Counted from the stretch's first letter, positions 7,638 to 16,955 are shown. The stretch: 59,628 bases of DNA from an uncultured Desulfobacteraceae bacterium (GCA_913041495.1 CAJWHT010000009.1:1-59628); one strand, 5' to 3'. The notes: generated by a model from the sequence alone, not told the origin. Numbers and translations are program-made.

Positions 7638-9677
7638 ATGGAGTACAAGACGACACTGACCACCTGCACCTACTGCGGCTGCGGGTGCAACTTTTATCTT
7701 GAGACCCTTGACGGGAAGCTGACCAATACCATTCCCTGCAAGACCAGCCCGGTGAACGAGGGCAAACTCTGCATCAAGGGATGGAACGTCCACCAATTCG
7801 TCCAGAACGACCGCCGCCTTAAAAAACCCCTGCTGCGCAAGGGCGGGGAGCTGGTTGAGGTGGAATGGGAGGAAGCGCTTGCCTATACCGCGGACCGCCT
7901 GAAAGCGGTTACAGCGGAAAAAGGCGGGGATGCCGTGGGCTTTTTGGCCTCTGCCAAGGTGACCAATGAGGAGAACTATCTGCTTCAAAAGTTTGCCCGG
8001 GCCGCCATCGGCACCAACAACGTCGATCATTGCGCCCGATTGTGACATTCCTCCACTGTGGCAGGTCTTGCCGCAGCGTTCGGAAGTGGGGCCATGACCA
8101 ACGGGGTGGCCGAGCTTGAAAATACGGACACCATTTTTATTATCGGTTCCAATACGGCAACAGCCCATCCCCTGGTGGCCACCCGGATTTTCCGGGCCCT
8201 GGAAAAGGGGGCCAAACTGGTGGTGGCCGATCCTAGGAAAAACCAGATTGCCGAGTTTGCCGATCTTTATCTGCAGCACAAGCCCGGCAGCGACGTGACC
8301 CTGCTCAACGGGATGATGAAGGTCATTCTGGACCAAGGGCTCCAGGACCAGGCCTTTATCGACGCCAATACCGAGGAATTCGACGGGTTCAAGGCGCTTA
8401 TCGATGGGGTGGACCTGGACGCGTGTGCCGCCGCCACCGGGTTGACCGTGGACGGCATTGAACAGGCCGCCGCGCTTTACGCCAAGGCCGGCACCGCCTC
8501 TATTGTTTACTGCATGGGGATCACCCAGCATACCAACGGGGTGGATAATGTGAAATCCCTGGCCAACCTGTCCATGGTCACCGGCAATATCGGCCGGGAA
8601 AGCACAGGGGTAAATCCCCTGCGCGGCCAGAACAACGTCCAGGGCGCCTGTGATATGGGGGGGCTGCCCAATGTGCTCACCGGTTATCAGCCTGTTACCC
8701 TGGGAGCTGCCAGCAAGAAATTCGCAGATGCCTGGGGGGTGGATGAACTGCCCACGCAGATTGGCCTCACCATCCCGGAGATGCTCTCCGGTATCGAAGA
8801 GGAAAAGGTACACGCCCTTTGGGTCATGGGGGAAAATCCCGTGGTATCTGATCCCGACGCCGACCATGTGGTGAAAGCCCTGGAAAAGGTGGATCTGCTC
8901 ATCGTTCAGGATATTTTCCTGACCCCGACGGCCCGGCTGGCGGATGTGGTGCTGCCCGGCTGTTCCTTTGCGGAAAAGGACGGCACCTTCGTCAATACCG
9001 AGCGCAGGATTACCCGGGTCCGTAAAGCGGTGGAACCCGTGGGCGAATCCAAAGCAGACTGGGAAATCATCAGGGATGTTTCCAACGCCTTTGGGTTTGA
9101 GATGGCTTACGACTCACCTGAGGAGATCTTCACGGAAATCGCGGAGCTCACCCCCTCCTATGGTGGTGTCTCCTACGGCCGCCTTGAAGGGGACGGCATC
9201 CAGTGGCCCTGTCCGACCCCCGAACATCCCGGTACCCCCTTCCTTCATAAGGACGGCCGGTTTACCCGGGGCAAAGGCCTTTTCCATGCCATTGAATACA
9301 AGGGCCCTGCCGAGGTGGTTGACGCGGAATACCCCCTCTGGATGACCACGGGCCGTGTCTACGCCCACTATCACACCGGTACCATGACCCGGAACTCCGT
9401 GGCCCTGGACCGGGAGATTCCTGAAGGCTTCCTGGAAATCCATCCGGAAGATGCGGCTGCCATCGGCGTCTGTGACGGACACCGGGTGCGCCTGGCCTCC
9501 CGCCGGGGGGAAATAGAAACCCGGGTGAGCATCACGGAGCGGGTGGAAAAAGGCGTGGTCTTCATGCCATTCCACTTTGAGGAAGCAAATGTGAATAAAC
9601 TCACCAACCCGTCCTTTGATCCCATTGCCAAGATACCCGAACTCAAGGTTTGCGCCGTGGCGGTTGAAAAAATTTAA
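7638..9677 (+). CDS. fdhA: Formate dehydrogenase catalytic subunit FdhA, selenoprotein
   Basis: Molybdenum/tungsten bis-pterin formate dehydrogenase, 679 residues, cytoplasmic type (no Tat signal). The N-terminus has the [4Fe-4S] ligands CTYCGCGC (residues 10-17) and a later Cys before IKG. The in-frame TGA at 8043-8045 (residue 136) sits in HCARL-U-HSSTVAGLA, the classic active-site selenocysteine motif. The molybdopterin-binding blocks and the C-terminal dinucleotide-binding domain follow (for example GRVYAHYHTGTMTRNS). ATG 7638 is preferred over the in-frame ATG 7632 because the AAGG ribosome site ends at 7630. It oxidises formate or reduces CO2, and with HdrA and MvhD upstream it probably feeds a flavin-based bifurcating complex. 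It would also supply formate for the formate-THF ligase at 41356. It is the last gene before a strong terminator. Confidence 0.96.
8058..8074 (+). promoter_or_regulatory. SECIS element of fdhA
   Basis: A stem of six pairs with one G.U (GTGGCA with TGCCGC) closes the loop GGTCT, 12 bases after the TGA at 8043-8045. The core GCAGGTCT is the same as that in the experimentally known E. coli fdhF SECIS, so this is the best supported of the five. Confidence 0.75.
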
Positions 9678-9720
9678 TCGTTGTATGCTGTTGCCGCTGA
9701 TGTGCTGCGGCCGATGAAAA

Positions 9721-9759
9721 AAGCCCGTCGCTTTTCCAAAGCGGCGGGCTTTACTTTTT
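9721..9759 (+). terminator. Intrinsic terminator after fdhA, possibly bidirectional
   Basis: A 14-bp stem with one G.T pair (AAGCCCGTCGCTTT with AAAGCGGCGGGCTT) and a TCC loop is followed by TACTTTTTTT. An A-run precedes the stem, so it may also end transcription of the convergent HDOD gene, although that gene ends 240 bases away. Confidence 0.85.
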
Positions 9760-10002
9760 TTGGCGGTGGACATCGTTCCCTGGGTTTTTGACTGGGGTGC
9801 ATCTGCCTGAACCGCAAGGCGGAAATCGACGCTGTTTCCTTCATGAACCGCAGGTTCGCTGACTTGAATGAGGCCAATGCCGGAAAAATCAGCGGGCATG
9901 TGAATAAAAATGCCGCGCATCTTGAGGGGGAGATGGCCAAATCCTTCCAGGACGTCACCCGGGAAGCGGGGCTTGCCGTATCCCGGACGCGACAGCCTGA
10001 AA
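9760..10002. other. Gene-free stretch between convergent genes
   Basis: No protein family, RNA or clear repeat was recognised. A short + frame from 9843 (MNRRFADLNEANAGKIS) and the opposite frame are open for part of the stretch, but neither has a ribosome site and the + frame runs on into the antisense of the HDOD gene. It may be a decayed gene fragment. Confidence 0.4.
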
Positions 10003-11298
10003 TCAGAAGGCGTTGCCGGATGCGTCTATCACCGCTTTGGCCTCTTCTTCCATGCGGGTCAGCGTGTCCGCCTCGATGTCGAGGAGATCCAGGATCTGGT
10101 CAATACCCTGTTCCAGGGCCGGATCCGTTCCTTCATCCGTGGTATTGATATCGAACCCGGGGAATCCGTATCCGATACGCCTGGCCAGAAAATCGGCCAG
10201 ATGAATCACCAGGATTTCGGTTTGGGTCCCCGGCGGATATTCGTTCCAGTGGTGGATCTGGGCCAGCCGGACAAATGTGGACGGAAATTTCCACCGTTTG
10301 AGCAGGCTCGCACCGAAGGTGGTGTGGATTTCATGGATGGCTTTGAGAAGTTTGGGATCATCAAATGACGCCGTCTGGGAGAGATCGGCAATGGACTTGA
10401 GCAAAAGGACATTGCCAAGGTCATAGGTGATGCCCATAAGAAACACCGTGTCACTGTTGGGAAGCGATATTTTTTCCGCAATGAGCTTGCCGCAGCAGGC
10501 CACGGCAAACGAGTGGGTCCAATGTTCTTTGAGAATTTTTTTTAATGATGCATTGTCCGAGTGAAACAGCAGTTTGCTGGACACGGCGGATACGGCGGCA
10601 TGGGTGGCTTCAAGCCCGAGGCGGACAATGGCGGCACGAAGATCGGTGACCGCTTCCCTGCCGCGGTACAGGGGGGAGTTGGCGATTTTCACCAGCTTGC
10701 CGCTGATGACAGGGTCCTTTTCAACCACCTTCACCATATCATCAATGGACGGGTTTTCCATATTCAGGACATCCTGGATCTGGGTGACAATCTCGGGAAG
10801 CACCGGCAACCTGATGCTGCCCTTGTTAAATTTTTCAATGATCTTTCCCACCACTTTGGGATGTATTTGGGTTTCCCCGTGTTTTACACGACCTGGAAGC
10901 CGCAGGCCCAGACTTTTGAGTTTTTTCTGGAGACGGGCGGGGCTGACCGGTTTGGTCATATAATCGTCGCAGCCAAGATCGATACATTCCTGGACCACGG
11001 ATTTGTTCATCCGGGCGCTGGTCATGATGATTTTAAGGGGCCGGGTCTTGACTTGGGCCTGGGCCATCTGGGCCTTTTGCAGGCTCCGGATCAGGCGGAG
11101 CACCTGGCGTCCGTCCATGCCGGGCATGGATATATCCAGGGTCAGTAAATCAAAGGGGTGGGGTGAGGCCATGGCATCACGGAATAACTGGATGGCGGTT
11201 TGGCCGTCACCGGTGCTTACCACCTCGCCAAAGTCTGCCATTAAATCGGAAAGAATTTTTCGCGAGATGGGTTCGTCATCGACAATCAATGTCTTCAT
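10003..11298 (-). CDS. Response regulator with C-terminal HDOD domain
   Basis: 431 residues from ATG 11298, which has AGGAA upstream; a longer frame to 11460 adds a basic, non-family stretch and is not used. Residues 1-120 are a CheY-like receiver (LIVDDE at 4-9, phosphorylatable Asp55 in LTLDISMPG, Thr/Ser in IIMTSA, Lys in YMTKP). From about residue 150 there is an HDOD domain (LPVLPEIVTQIQDVL, then VEKDPVISGKLVKIANSPLY, LRAAIVRLGLEAT), related to HD phosphohydrolases but without their metal ligands. HDOD regulators act by protein contacts in signal transduction, often in motility or c-di-GMP networks. No cognate kinase is adjacent; the nearest is the orphan-looking kinase at 17062. Confidence 0.88.
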   Translation of the reverse strand: MKTLIVDDEPISRKILSDLMADFGEVVSTGDGQTAIQLFRDAMASPHPFDLLTLDISMPGMDGRQVLRLIRSLQKAQMAQAQVKTRPLKIIMTSARMNKSVVQECIDLGCDDYMTKPVSPARLQKKLKSLGLRLPGRVKHGETQIHPKVVGKIIEKFNKGSIRLPVLPEIVTQIQDVLNMENPSIDDMVKVVEKDPVISGKLVKIANSPLYRGREAVTDLRAAIVRLGLEATHAAVSAVSSKLLFHSDNASLKKILKEHWTHSFAVACCGKLIAEKISLPNSDTVFLMGITYDLGNVLLLKSIADLSQTASFDDPKLLKAIHEIHTTFGASLLKRWKFPSTFVRLAQIHHWNEYPPGTQTEILVIHLADFLARRIGYGFPGFDINTTDEGTDPALEQGIDQILDLLDIEADTLTRMEEEAKAVIDASGNAF

Positions 11299-11494
11299 GG
11301 ATGTTCCTGATTCTTGTTCTTTTGAGCCTTTCCGGTATTCGGAAGAAAACGGGCATAGTTTATCATAAAAACAGACGGGTGTCCAAATCGGCCTGGATGT
11401 CTTTGGTTTTTTTATGCGTTTGGGTTTCAATGGGCCGGGTGTGATACCCTTGGCCGACATCGGAATGCCGCTGTGATTTTCTCATTTGCCCCTG

Positions 11495-11524
11495 TTGTTT
11501 TTTCAAAGGGTTATATGGTATATT
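11495..11524 (+). promoter_or_regulatory. Possible sigma70-type promoter before the three-gene unit
   Basis: TTGTTT and TATATT separated by 18 bases, about 130 bases upstream of ATG 11658. It lies in the 359-base divergent gap 11299-11657, which otherwise holds no gene that I can see. Judged by eye only. Confidence 0.35.
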
Positions 11525-11657
11525 TCCATGTTTTAACGCGACACGGATGATAAAAGGTTACGCAATATATACCGCCTGCTTCACGGCCATTTGCGGGTAA
11601 CACCGCCGGTACTTGCAGCAAATGCCGCAGGATGGAAAACTAGGAGAATAATCCCAC

Positions 11658-13532
11658 ATGGGACGGTTGACTGAATTTGAACTGACCACAAGAAAAGTAA
11701 ACGACAGCCCGCTGACCTACGAGGCGCTGATCCCCTCGGAATGTAATTTTTTCCAGGATGTCCGCCGGTATCAGAGCATCGGACCCAACCTGGAGATCCG
11801 GGTGATCCGGGTGGATGGAAGAATCGAACTTGACCCGGATATGGAACCTTTGTCCATCAACAAACTCAACGGGCCGGAGCGCAAGGCCCTGGTGGACTAT
11901 CTCACGGTGCGGGTGGCCAGGGGAGACAACATCGGATATGCCTGGGCCTTTTTCAGGTCATCGGATAAAAAACGTCCCGTTGTCGCCATTGGGGGCAACG
12001 TGGTTCACAACGACACAGCCGTGGGCAAGGAGCGGGTGAGAAAGCTTTTGGCCCTGCTGCAAAAGGAAAAGGGCGCAAGCCAGATGAAACGCAAATGGCT
12101 GCCCAGGATTGCCGTGGGGATATGTATTGCGGCTGCGGTGTTTGCCGGTATGAAATACGGTCACCTGGCAAAACGATTTCCATTTAAGCGTGTCACCGGC
12201 GGGACATCAGGACCTGAGATGACCTTTTACGGATCCGTATTCCCGCAGGTGTACGACTGGTACCGGAATGGGGAGCCTGAACAAAAAGAGGTGGCCAAGT
12301 CCCTGCTCAAGCCCGAGTATATCACAGGGATTCGCCAGACCATGTCCGAAGCATTTTACCAGCCGGATGAGGATGACGACATGAGCCAGGGCAACCGCCT
12401 GGTTCTCTTTGTCTATTTTAATTACAATACGGAAGTGGCAGATCTCATGAGGGCCCACCGGGATATCCTGGCAGGCACCGAGTTCATGCGGCTGGCAAGA
12501 ATATACGCCACACGGCAGTCCGGATATGCCTCAAATATCTTCTACTTCAAGGTGGGGGATCTGAATATCAAGCATGCCGAGATCTCCAAGTATATGAAGC
12601 AGAACATGATCACTTACCGGGACTTTAAGAAGATCCGGGATGTAAACGCCTTTTCCGAACTGATGGAACGTGACAGCGTCAGCTACAAGATGAAGGGGTT
12701 TTTGGAAAATGTCTACACCTTCACTCCGCTTCGGATCGACACGCCTGTCAAAAACAGGTCCTGGTACCTGCTGACCCGGCAGGACGGTGCTGCACTGGAT
12801 TTTGCCGCCTTTTTCCATGAAGAAAACGCCACCCTGGTCCCCAAGCGTATCGGGAACCTGCTGCTGGGCAGCAAGGCGTTGCCCAAGGATATGGTCTGGT
12901 ATGCCCTGGACGATGCCCAGGCCGAGGGCCTGCGGCTTTCTGAAACCGCCCTTACCTACTTTTCCAGGGAAACGGGGCAGTCGCATAAGCTGTCGGTGAT
13001 CCGTGACCGGATAAAAACCCTTGGTCTGCGGCCGCTGAAAAAAGAGCAGATTGCCGTCACCGTCCACCGGGAACTTCTCATGGGGGACATGAAGGGGAAA
13101 TACGGTATCCAGACCAACGATCCCATCACCAGCCTGGTATTGTCCAACCTGATCACCAAATCTTCCTTTGAACGGGAGGCCAACGTCTCTTTAAAGCGTG
13201 ATCCCATCCAGTTTAATACCACTTTGGTGCAGCTGTCCAAGGATGACAGCTTCTCTGTCCAGACCGTGACCATCACCCCGGGCACCACCAATATCATACG
13301 TTTGTTTGAGCCCCTGGACAGTTTCAGGGCGCGTTTCAGCGACGGCACAAAAGCCGTGTTTGAAAAGGCAAGCGTTAATCTGTTCAATCCCTTTACTTTT
13401 ATGATTTCCAGAGATAGCATAACCTTTAGTTTCCGTCATGATATCAGGGATATGGAAATCGAAGCCGGCGACATGCTGCTTAAAATCGTAAAGGCCAGCG
13501 ACGGAAACTATCAGATTGTTGAGGCCATGTAA
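11658..13532 (+). CDS. Single-pass membrane protein of unknown function (three-gene unit, first gene)
   Basis: 624 residues with ATG 11658 after TAGGAG. I do not recognise a family. Residues 1-145 look soluble and charged; one hydrophobic segment (about 150-166, IAVGICIAAAVFAG, preceded by KRKWLPR) predicts an N-in, C-out topology. The ~450-residue remainder would be periplasmic. It is rich in Asp/Glu/Lys with no Cys pattern, and contains no lipobox and no TPR or Ig signature that I can call. It is followed 45 bases later by a degenerate P-loop protein and then by an actin-like ATPase, in the same direction, so the three are probably one operon. A role as membrane anchor or envelope effector for those two is inference from position only. 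Confidence 0.75.
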   Translation: MGRLTEFELTTRKVNDSPLTYEALIPSECNFFQDVRRYQSIGPNLEIRVIRVDGRIELDPDMEPLSINKLNGPERKALVDYLTVRVARGDNIGYAWAFFRSSDKKRPVVAIGGNVVHNDTAVGKERVRKLLALLQKEKGASQMKRKWLPRIAVGICIAAAVFAGMKYGHLAKRFPFKRVTGGTSGPEMTFYGSVFPQVYDWYRNGEPEQKEVAKSLLKPEYITGIRQTMSEAFYQPDEDDDMSQGNRLVLFVYFNYNTEVADLMRAHRDILAGTEFMRLARIYATRQSGYASNIFYFKVGDLNIKHAEISKYMKQNMITYRDFKKIRDVNAFSELMERDSVSYKMKGFLENVYTFTPLRIDTPVKNRSWYLLTRQDGAALDFAAFFHEENATLVPKRIGNLLLGSKALPKDMVWYALDDAQAEGLRLSETALTYFSRETGQSHKLSVIRDRIKTLGLRPLKKEQIAVTVHRELLMGDMKGKYGIQTNDPITSLVLSNLITKSSFEREANVSLKRDPIQFNTTLVQLSKDDSFSVQTVTITPGTTNIIRLFEPLDSFRARFSDGTKAVFEKASVNLFNPFTFMISRDSITFSFRHDIRDMEIEAGDMLLKIVKASDGNYQIVEAM

Positions 13533-13577
13533 GGCGAAGCTTCAACCTAAAAGCGTATCAAGGAGTACCACCAGCAT

Positions 13578-15080
13578 ATGTATGACAACCGAGACCGCCT
13601 CCAGCAGATTCAACGGGAAATAGAAGAAGTAATCCAGCAGCTGGAGACCATACCGGCAGAAAAAAAAGACAGGGCCAGGGATGTAATCGACCGGTGCCGG
13701 GCTTGCCTGAAAACCATTCCGGCCACGGATACCCCTGTGTATATCCATATCACCGGCACCGATAAATCATTTAAAACCAGTTACCTGCTGGACCTGTTCG
13801 ACAATGAATCCTTGCGGGACATGTTCTCTGTCAAACAACGGAACACCTCGGAGAATACCGCGGTTCCCTGTCTGGTGGAACCTGTGTCCTGGACCGATGA
13901 GGTGGTGGTCAGCCAGGTGTCCATTTCCACCGGGAACGTGATCCGTGACCAGTTGACCCAGGAGCAGTTCAACCGGTTGTACGATTTGTCTTCGGGCGCG
14001 GAACCCGATGATTACCTGATCCGGGTGGCCATTCCCGAAGACCAGACCGCCATGACGCTTCCGGTTATCGAGTACCCCGGGATCAAGGAAGGGGCGGATG
14101 CCATCGACAGCCAGAAGGAACGCCATAAAAAATTCCAGACCAATATGCTGGACTGCCTGGTGCGGTATCCGGGGATTCTGGTCACCTGTTTTCAGCATAA
14201 AATCGCCATACCGCCGGGGCATCCCCTGGACGCCATCCTGAAAAAATATGAGGCCGTACTGGAGACCAACTACCACTACCATAAGCTGCCGCTGATCCTC
14301 TCCTTGCAGGGGGACAGCGCCATCGCCAGCTACTGCGGCAACACCAACGTGGAGCAGGATCTGGAAAGTGACTTTAAAAGCTATAATGCCTTTGATTCCA
14401 TTGTGCAACTGGTGAACCCCTGCAACGATGAATACCCGGTCAGTTTCATCTCCCCCGGCCCCCATGTGGACTCCTGGATCAGGAACCTGTCCAACTACAA
14501 GGACCTTCGGGAGATCAAAGACCAGATAAAACTGGACGGCGGGATTTCCTGGTCCCGGCAGATGCTGGCCCAGGTATGCACCACCTCCCACATCCAGGAG
14601 GCCCTGGACAACATGTTCCTCAAACCCTGGGTGACCGAAGCCACAGTGCTGCACGCCGAAGCCCTGGACGTCCTTCATACCCTGGAAAGTTATGATGAGA
14701 TGACTCAGATCAAAGAAAGGGTCAGGGAGGCCATTCTCAACGAGACCTACCAGAGCCTGCGCCAGTTTTTTGATGTGGAACTGGGGTACAGCCACAACGG
14801 GGAGATCAGGGATCACCGGGAGTTCTGGACCACGATCTTCATGCAGTACCTGGATCAGTTCCTGTTGGATACGGAACGAAGCCGCGCCATTGCAGGCGTC
14901 CTCTGGGACAATCTCCACCAGCGCCTGGATCCCGACAACAAGGGGTTTTTAAGCGCCAGGGAAGAAGATTTGCCCCATATTATCATGAACATGGCTGAGT
15001 TTTACGTGCCCAACACGCTTGTAAGGGGGGATTACACCCTTCTGGAAAGACGCCTTAAGGAGAAATCCCATGCTGTTTAA
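13578..15080 (+). CDS. Putative dynamin-like protein with degenerate P-loop (second gene of unit)
   Basis: 500 residues, ATG 13578, with AAGGAG 12 bases upstream. An N-terminal helix-rich segment (LQQIQREIEEVIQQLE) precedes HITGTDKSFKTSYLLDLF (residues 58-74), which has the shape of a Walker A loop after a hydrophobic beta strand, but the Gly before Lys-Thr is replaced by Phe. A switch-II-like element VIEYPGIKEG near residue 163 stands where GTPases have DTPG. Further hydrophobic strand-plus-motif segments (LPLILSLQGDS) follow, then a long helical C-terminal half. This layout resembles bacterial dynamin/GTPase families, but nucleotide binding may be lost. It overlaps the next gene by 11 bases. 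No membrane segment is visible. The function is unknown; assignment as GTPase-like is from motifs only. Confidence 0.7.
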   Translation: MYDNRDRLQQIQREIEEVIQQLETIPAEKKDRARDVIDRCRACLKTIPATDTPVYIHITGTDKSFKTSYLLDLFDNESLRDMFSVKQRNTSENTAVPCLVEPVSWTDEVVVSQVSISTGNVIRDQLTQEQFNRLYDLSSGAEPDDYLIRVAIPEDQTAMTLPVIEYPGIKEGADAIDSQKERHKKFQTNMLDCLVRYPGILVTCFQHKIAIPPGHPLDAILKKYEAVLETNYHYHKLPLILSLQGDSAIASYCGNTNVEQDLESDFKSYNAFDSIVQLVNPCNDEYPVSFISPGPHVDSWIRNLSNYKDLREIKDQIKLDGGISWSRQMLAQVCTTSHIQEALDNMFLKPWVTEATVLHAEALDVLHTLESYDEMTQIKERVREAILNETYQSLRQFFDVELGYSHNGEIRDHREFWTTIFMQYLDQFLLDTERSRAIAGVLWDNLHQRLDPDNKGFLSAREEDLPHIIMNMAEFYVPNTLVRGDYTLLERRLKEKSHAV

Positions 15081-16815
15081 GCTGTTTAAACGAAAAGAAA
15101 AGGAAGTGGACCAGTTCCAGCTGGAACTGGAAGATGACGGCAAGCTTTACTACGAAACCATTGCCGGCCGCACCCCCCGGGACACCAACAACCATGAAGA
15201 GTATATCCTGTTCGTGGATTTCGGCTCCTACAGGACCAGCGTGCTCTGCTGGCCCTGCAGTTTCGGCCGGGACAAGATCACAGACTCCTGGCAGTACGTG
15301 GTTCACGGGGACTCGGATGCCCAGGGCGGTTTTCCGTCGGCCTTCATCAATCCGCCTTCGGGGGATGAGCGGGATTTTGCCTTTGTGCCGGACATGGGGG
15401 AGAACCACGTCAGCTCCAGCCAGATCGTGAAAAGCGCCAAATACGTCTTTGCCAGCAAGTTCGCAGCTTACAAAGGGGATGTGCCCCAGTTCAAGCTTTA
15501 TATTAAAAAGATCCTTGAAGAAAGTTTCAGGTACATCACCGAGCCAAACACGGATCGTCCCTGGAACGGGCCGGCCATCCCCGTGATCACAGAGATCCGG
15601 GTAACGGTGCCGGATCTTTTTATCGAGAACCTGAGGAACGGCTACAAGGAAAATATTTATTCCGTGTGCATGGACCTGGCCTCTGACCGGAAGTGGAAAT
15701 GGCTCTTTCCTTCTGATTTAAGACATCTGAGAAAAACCTTTGTAAATATCTCGGCCGATGAAAGCGGTGCCTGTGAACTTTACTTTCTGAACCTGCTCAA
15801 GCTGATGCCCTTCTGGGAACTGGGCGGGGACAAGGACCGGCTGCCGGATCTCAAAGAGGTGGATTTCCTTTTTTCACAGGACCCCCAGCGCAACCCCAAT
15901 GCCAAGGATCTCAACTTTGTGGTCTGCCACATCGACATCGGGGGGCTGACCACGGATGTCAGCATCCTTTTGGCCAACACCTATCAGGATCCGGCCCTGG
16001 GCATCACCACGGCGCTCAAACGCAAGGAATCCTTTAGCGAAAGAAAGGCCGGAGAATATTTTGCCGATACCTTTGCCCAGGTCCGGATGCCGGATGAAAG
16101 CGGTCCCTGGTGGGACAACGACAGGTTTTTGGGCAAGGAGTTCTCACGCTTTCTTGAACTGCTCTGCGGCAAGCAGGCGGCCCTGCTCAACGAGTGGCGA
16201 AAGGAAAAAGAGTTGTCCGGGATTTATTTTCTGATCTCAGGCAGGCCCACCAAATCGGAGAAGGTCCGTGCCGCCATCAAAAGGCATATACTCAAGGAGT
16301 TCAACAAGAACGAGTTGATGCTGCTGCCGGAACACTGCCTGTTTATGGCGGAATACCGCCACGTGGGAAAAAACCAGGAGGGGGAACGCTACGCAAAGAA
16401 CATCGAGCATTTTGAAAAACTGATCACCCTTCTTGGAAATGTGTACACCCTCTATGACGGATACGAGATCTCATTTGAGGATCACAAATATTATATCTCC
16501 CTGGATACGGACGCCAGAACCACCACTCAGATGGAGGTGATACCGGGACGGATTTACAACATGGAAGAGTTTGAGAACTATAAGAAATCCGCCGTTCATA
16601 ACAACGTCAACCACCTGGCATTTACACGGTTCCCCGCCGGGGAGAACAGCACGCGATTCCTGACGGTGAAGACCATTGCCCGGCAAACCGCCTATCCGGT
16701 CATCAAGGTGGCCCAGAGCAACGACGGCCAGGCCTGGATTATGCCGTCCCTTGTGATCACCAACCTGGAGCAGAACGACCAGGCCTTTGATCTCTCCTGG
16801 GGGACCCTGATGTAA
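15070..16815 (+). CDS. Actin/Hsp70-like (ASKHA) ATPase of unknown function (third gene of unit)
   Basis: 581 residues; ATG 15070 follows AAGGAG and overlaps the preceding gene. The ASKHA signature is clear: phosphate-1 loop LFVDFGSYRTSVL (Asp50), phosphate-2 loop HIDIGGLTTDVS (about residues 287-298), and an adenosine-type segment LISGRPTKSEKVRAAI near residue 388. An ATP-dependent actin-like or chaperone-like fold is therefore likely. It lacks a recognisable Hsp70 substrate domain and is not MreB, FtsA or ParM by motif. Architecture together with the upstream P-loop protein recalls the SrfB/SrfC pairing (an ASKHA-like protein beside a GTPase-like protein), but I cannot establish homology. 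The gene is followed by a terminator-like hairpin, which makes it the end of the operon. Confidence 0.8.
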   Translation: MLFKLFKRKEKEVDQFQLELEDDGKLYYETIAGRTPRDTNNHEEYILFVDFGSYRTSVLCWPCSFGRDKITDSWQYVVHGDSDAQGGFPSAFINPPSGDERDFAFVPDMGENHVSSSQIVKSAKYVFASKFAAYKGDVPQFKLYIKKILEESFRYITEPNTDRPWNGPAIPVITEIRVTVPDLFIENLRNGYKENIYSVCMDLASDRKWKWLFPSDLRHLRKTFVNISADESGACELYFLNLLKLMPFWELGGDKDRLPDLKEVDFLFSQDPQRNPNAKDLNFVVCHIDIGGLTTDVSILLANTYQDPALGITTALKRKESFSERKAGEYFADTFAQVRMPDESGPWWDNDRFLGKEFSRFLELLCGKQAALLNEWRKEKELSGIYFLISGRPTKSEKVRAAIKRHILKEFNKNELMLLPEHCLFMAEYRHVGKNQEGERYAKNIEHFEKLITLLGNVYTLYDGYEISFEDHKYYISLDTDARTTTQMEVIPGRIYNMEEFENYKKSAVHNNVNHLAFTRFPAGENSTRFLTVKTIARQTAYPVIKVAQSNDGQAWIMPSLVITNLEQNDQAFDLSWGTLM

Positions 16816-16847
16816 GGCCCGGGATCAAAATTGAAAATGGCATATTA

Positions 16848-16876
16848 CAGGGGTGTCCGGTTGCCGGGCGCCCCTG
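16848..16876 (+). terminator. Terminator-like hairpin after the three-gene unit
   Basis: A 13-bp stem with two G.T pairs (CAGGGGTGTCCGG with CCGGGCGCCCCTG) and a TTG loop lies 32 bases after the ATPase stop. There is no T-run, so a factor-assisted or 3'-end-protecting role is also possible. Confidence 0.5.
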
Positions 16877-16925
16877 TGCTATTATGGGCGGATTGTGTGT
16901 CCGCTAATGAATCGCAAACAATGCC

Positions 16926-16955
16926 TTGACAATCGCAGCCGTTTGATCCTAAATA
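16926..16955 (+). promoter_or_regulatory. Probable sigma70-type promoter of the histidine kinase
   Basis: A perfect TTGACA -35 box and a TAAATA -10-like box are 18 bases apart, about 105 bases upstream of the kinase start. Confidence 0.5.

Noticed and set aside
2812-8045. The in-frame TGA codons as frameshifts, nonsense mutations or Trp (code variant)
   Set aside because: TGG is used for Trp throughout, TGA is used as a normal stop elsewhere (several ATGA overlaps), and all five TGA sit on conserved Cys/Sec sites with unbroken coding on both sides.
9843-10148. Small + strand ORF after fdhA
   Set aside because: No ribosome site; its second half is antisense to the HDOD gene and the composition is not protein-like there.
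11658-16815. Direct naming of the three-gene unit as srfABC
   Set aside because: Only the architecture is similar (ASKHA protein beside a GTPase-like protein). Lengths and motifs are not close enough to claim homology by eye.
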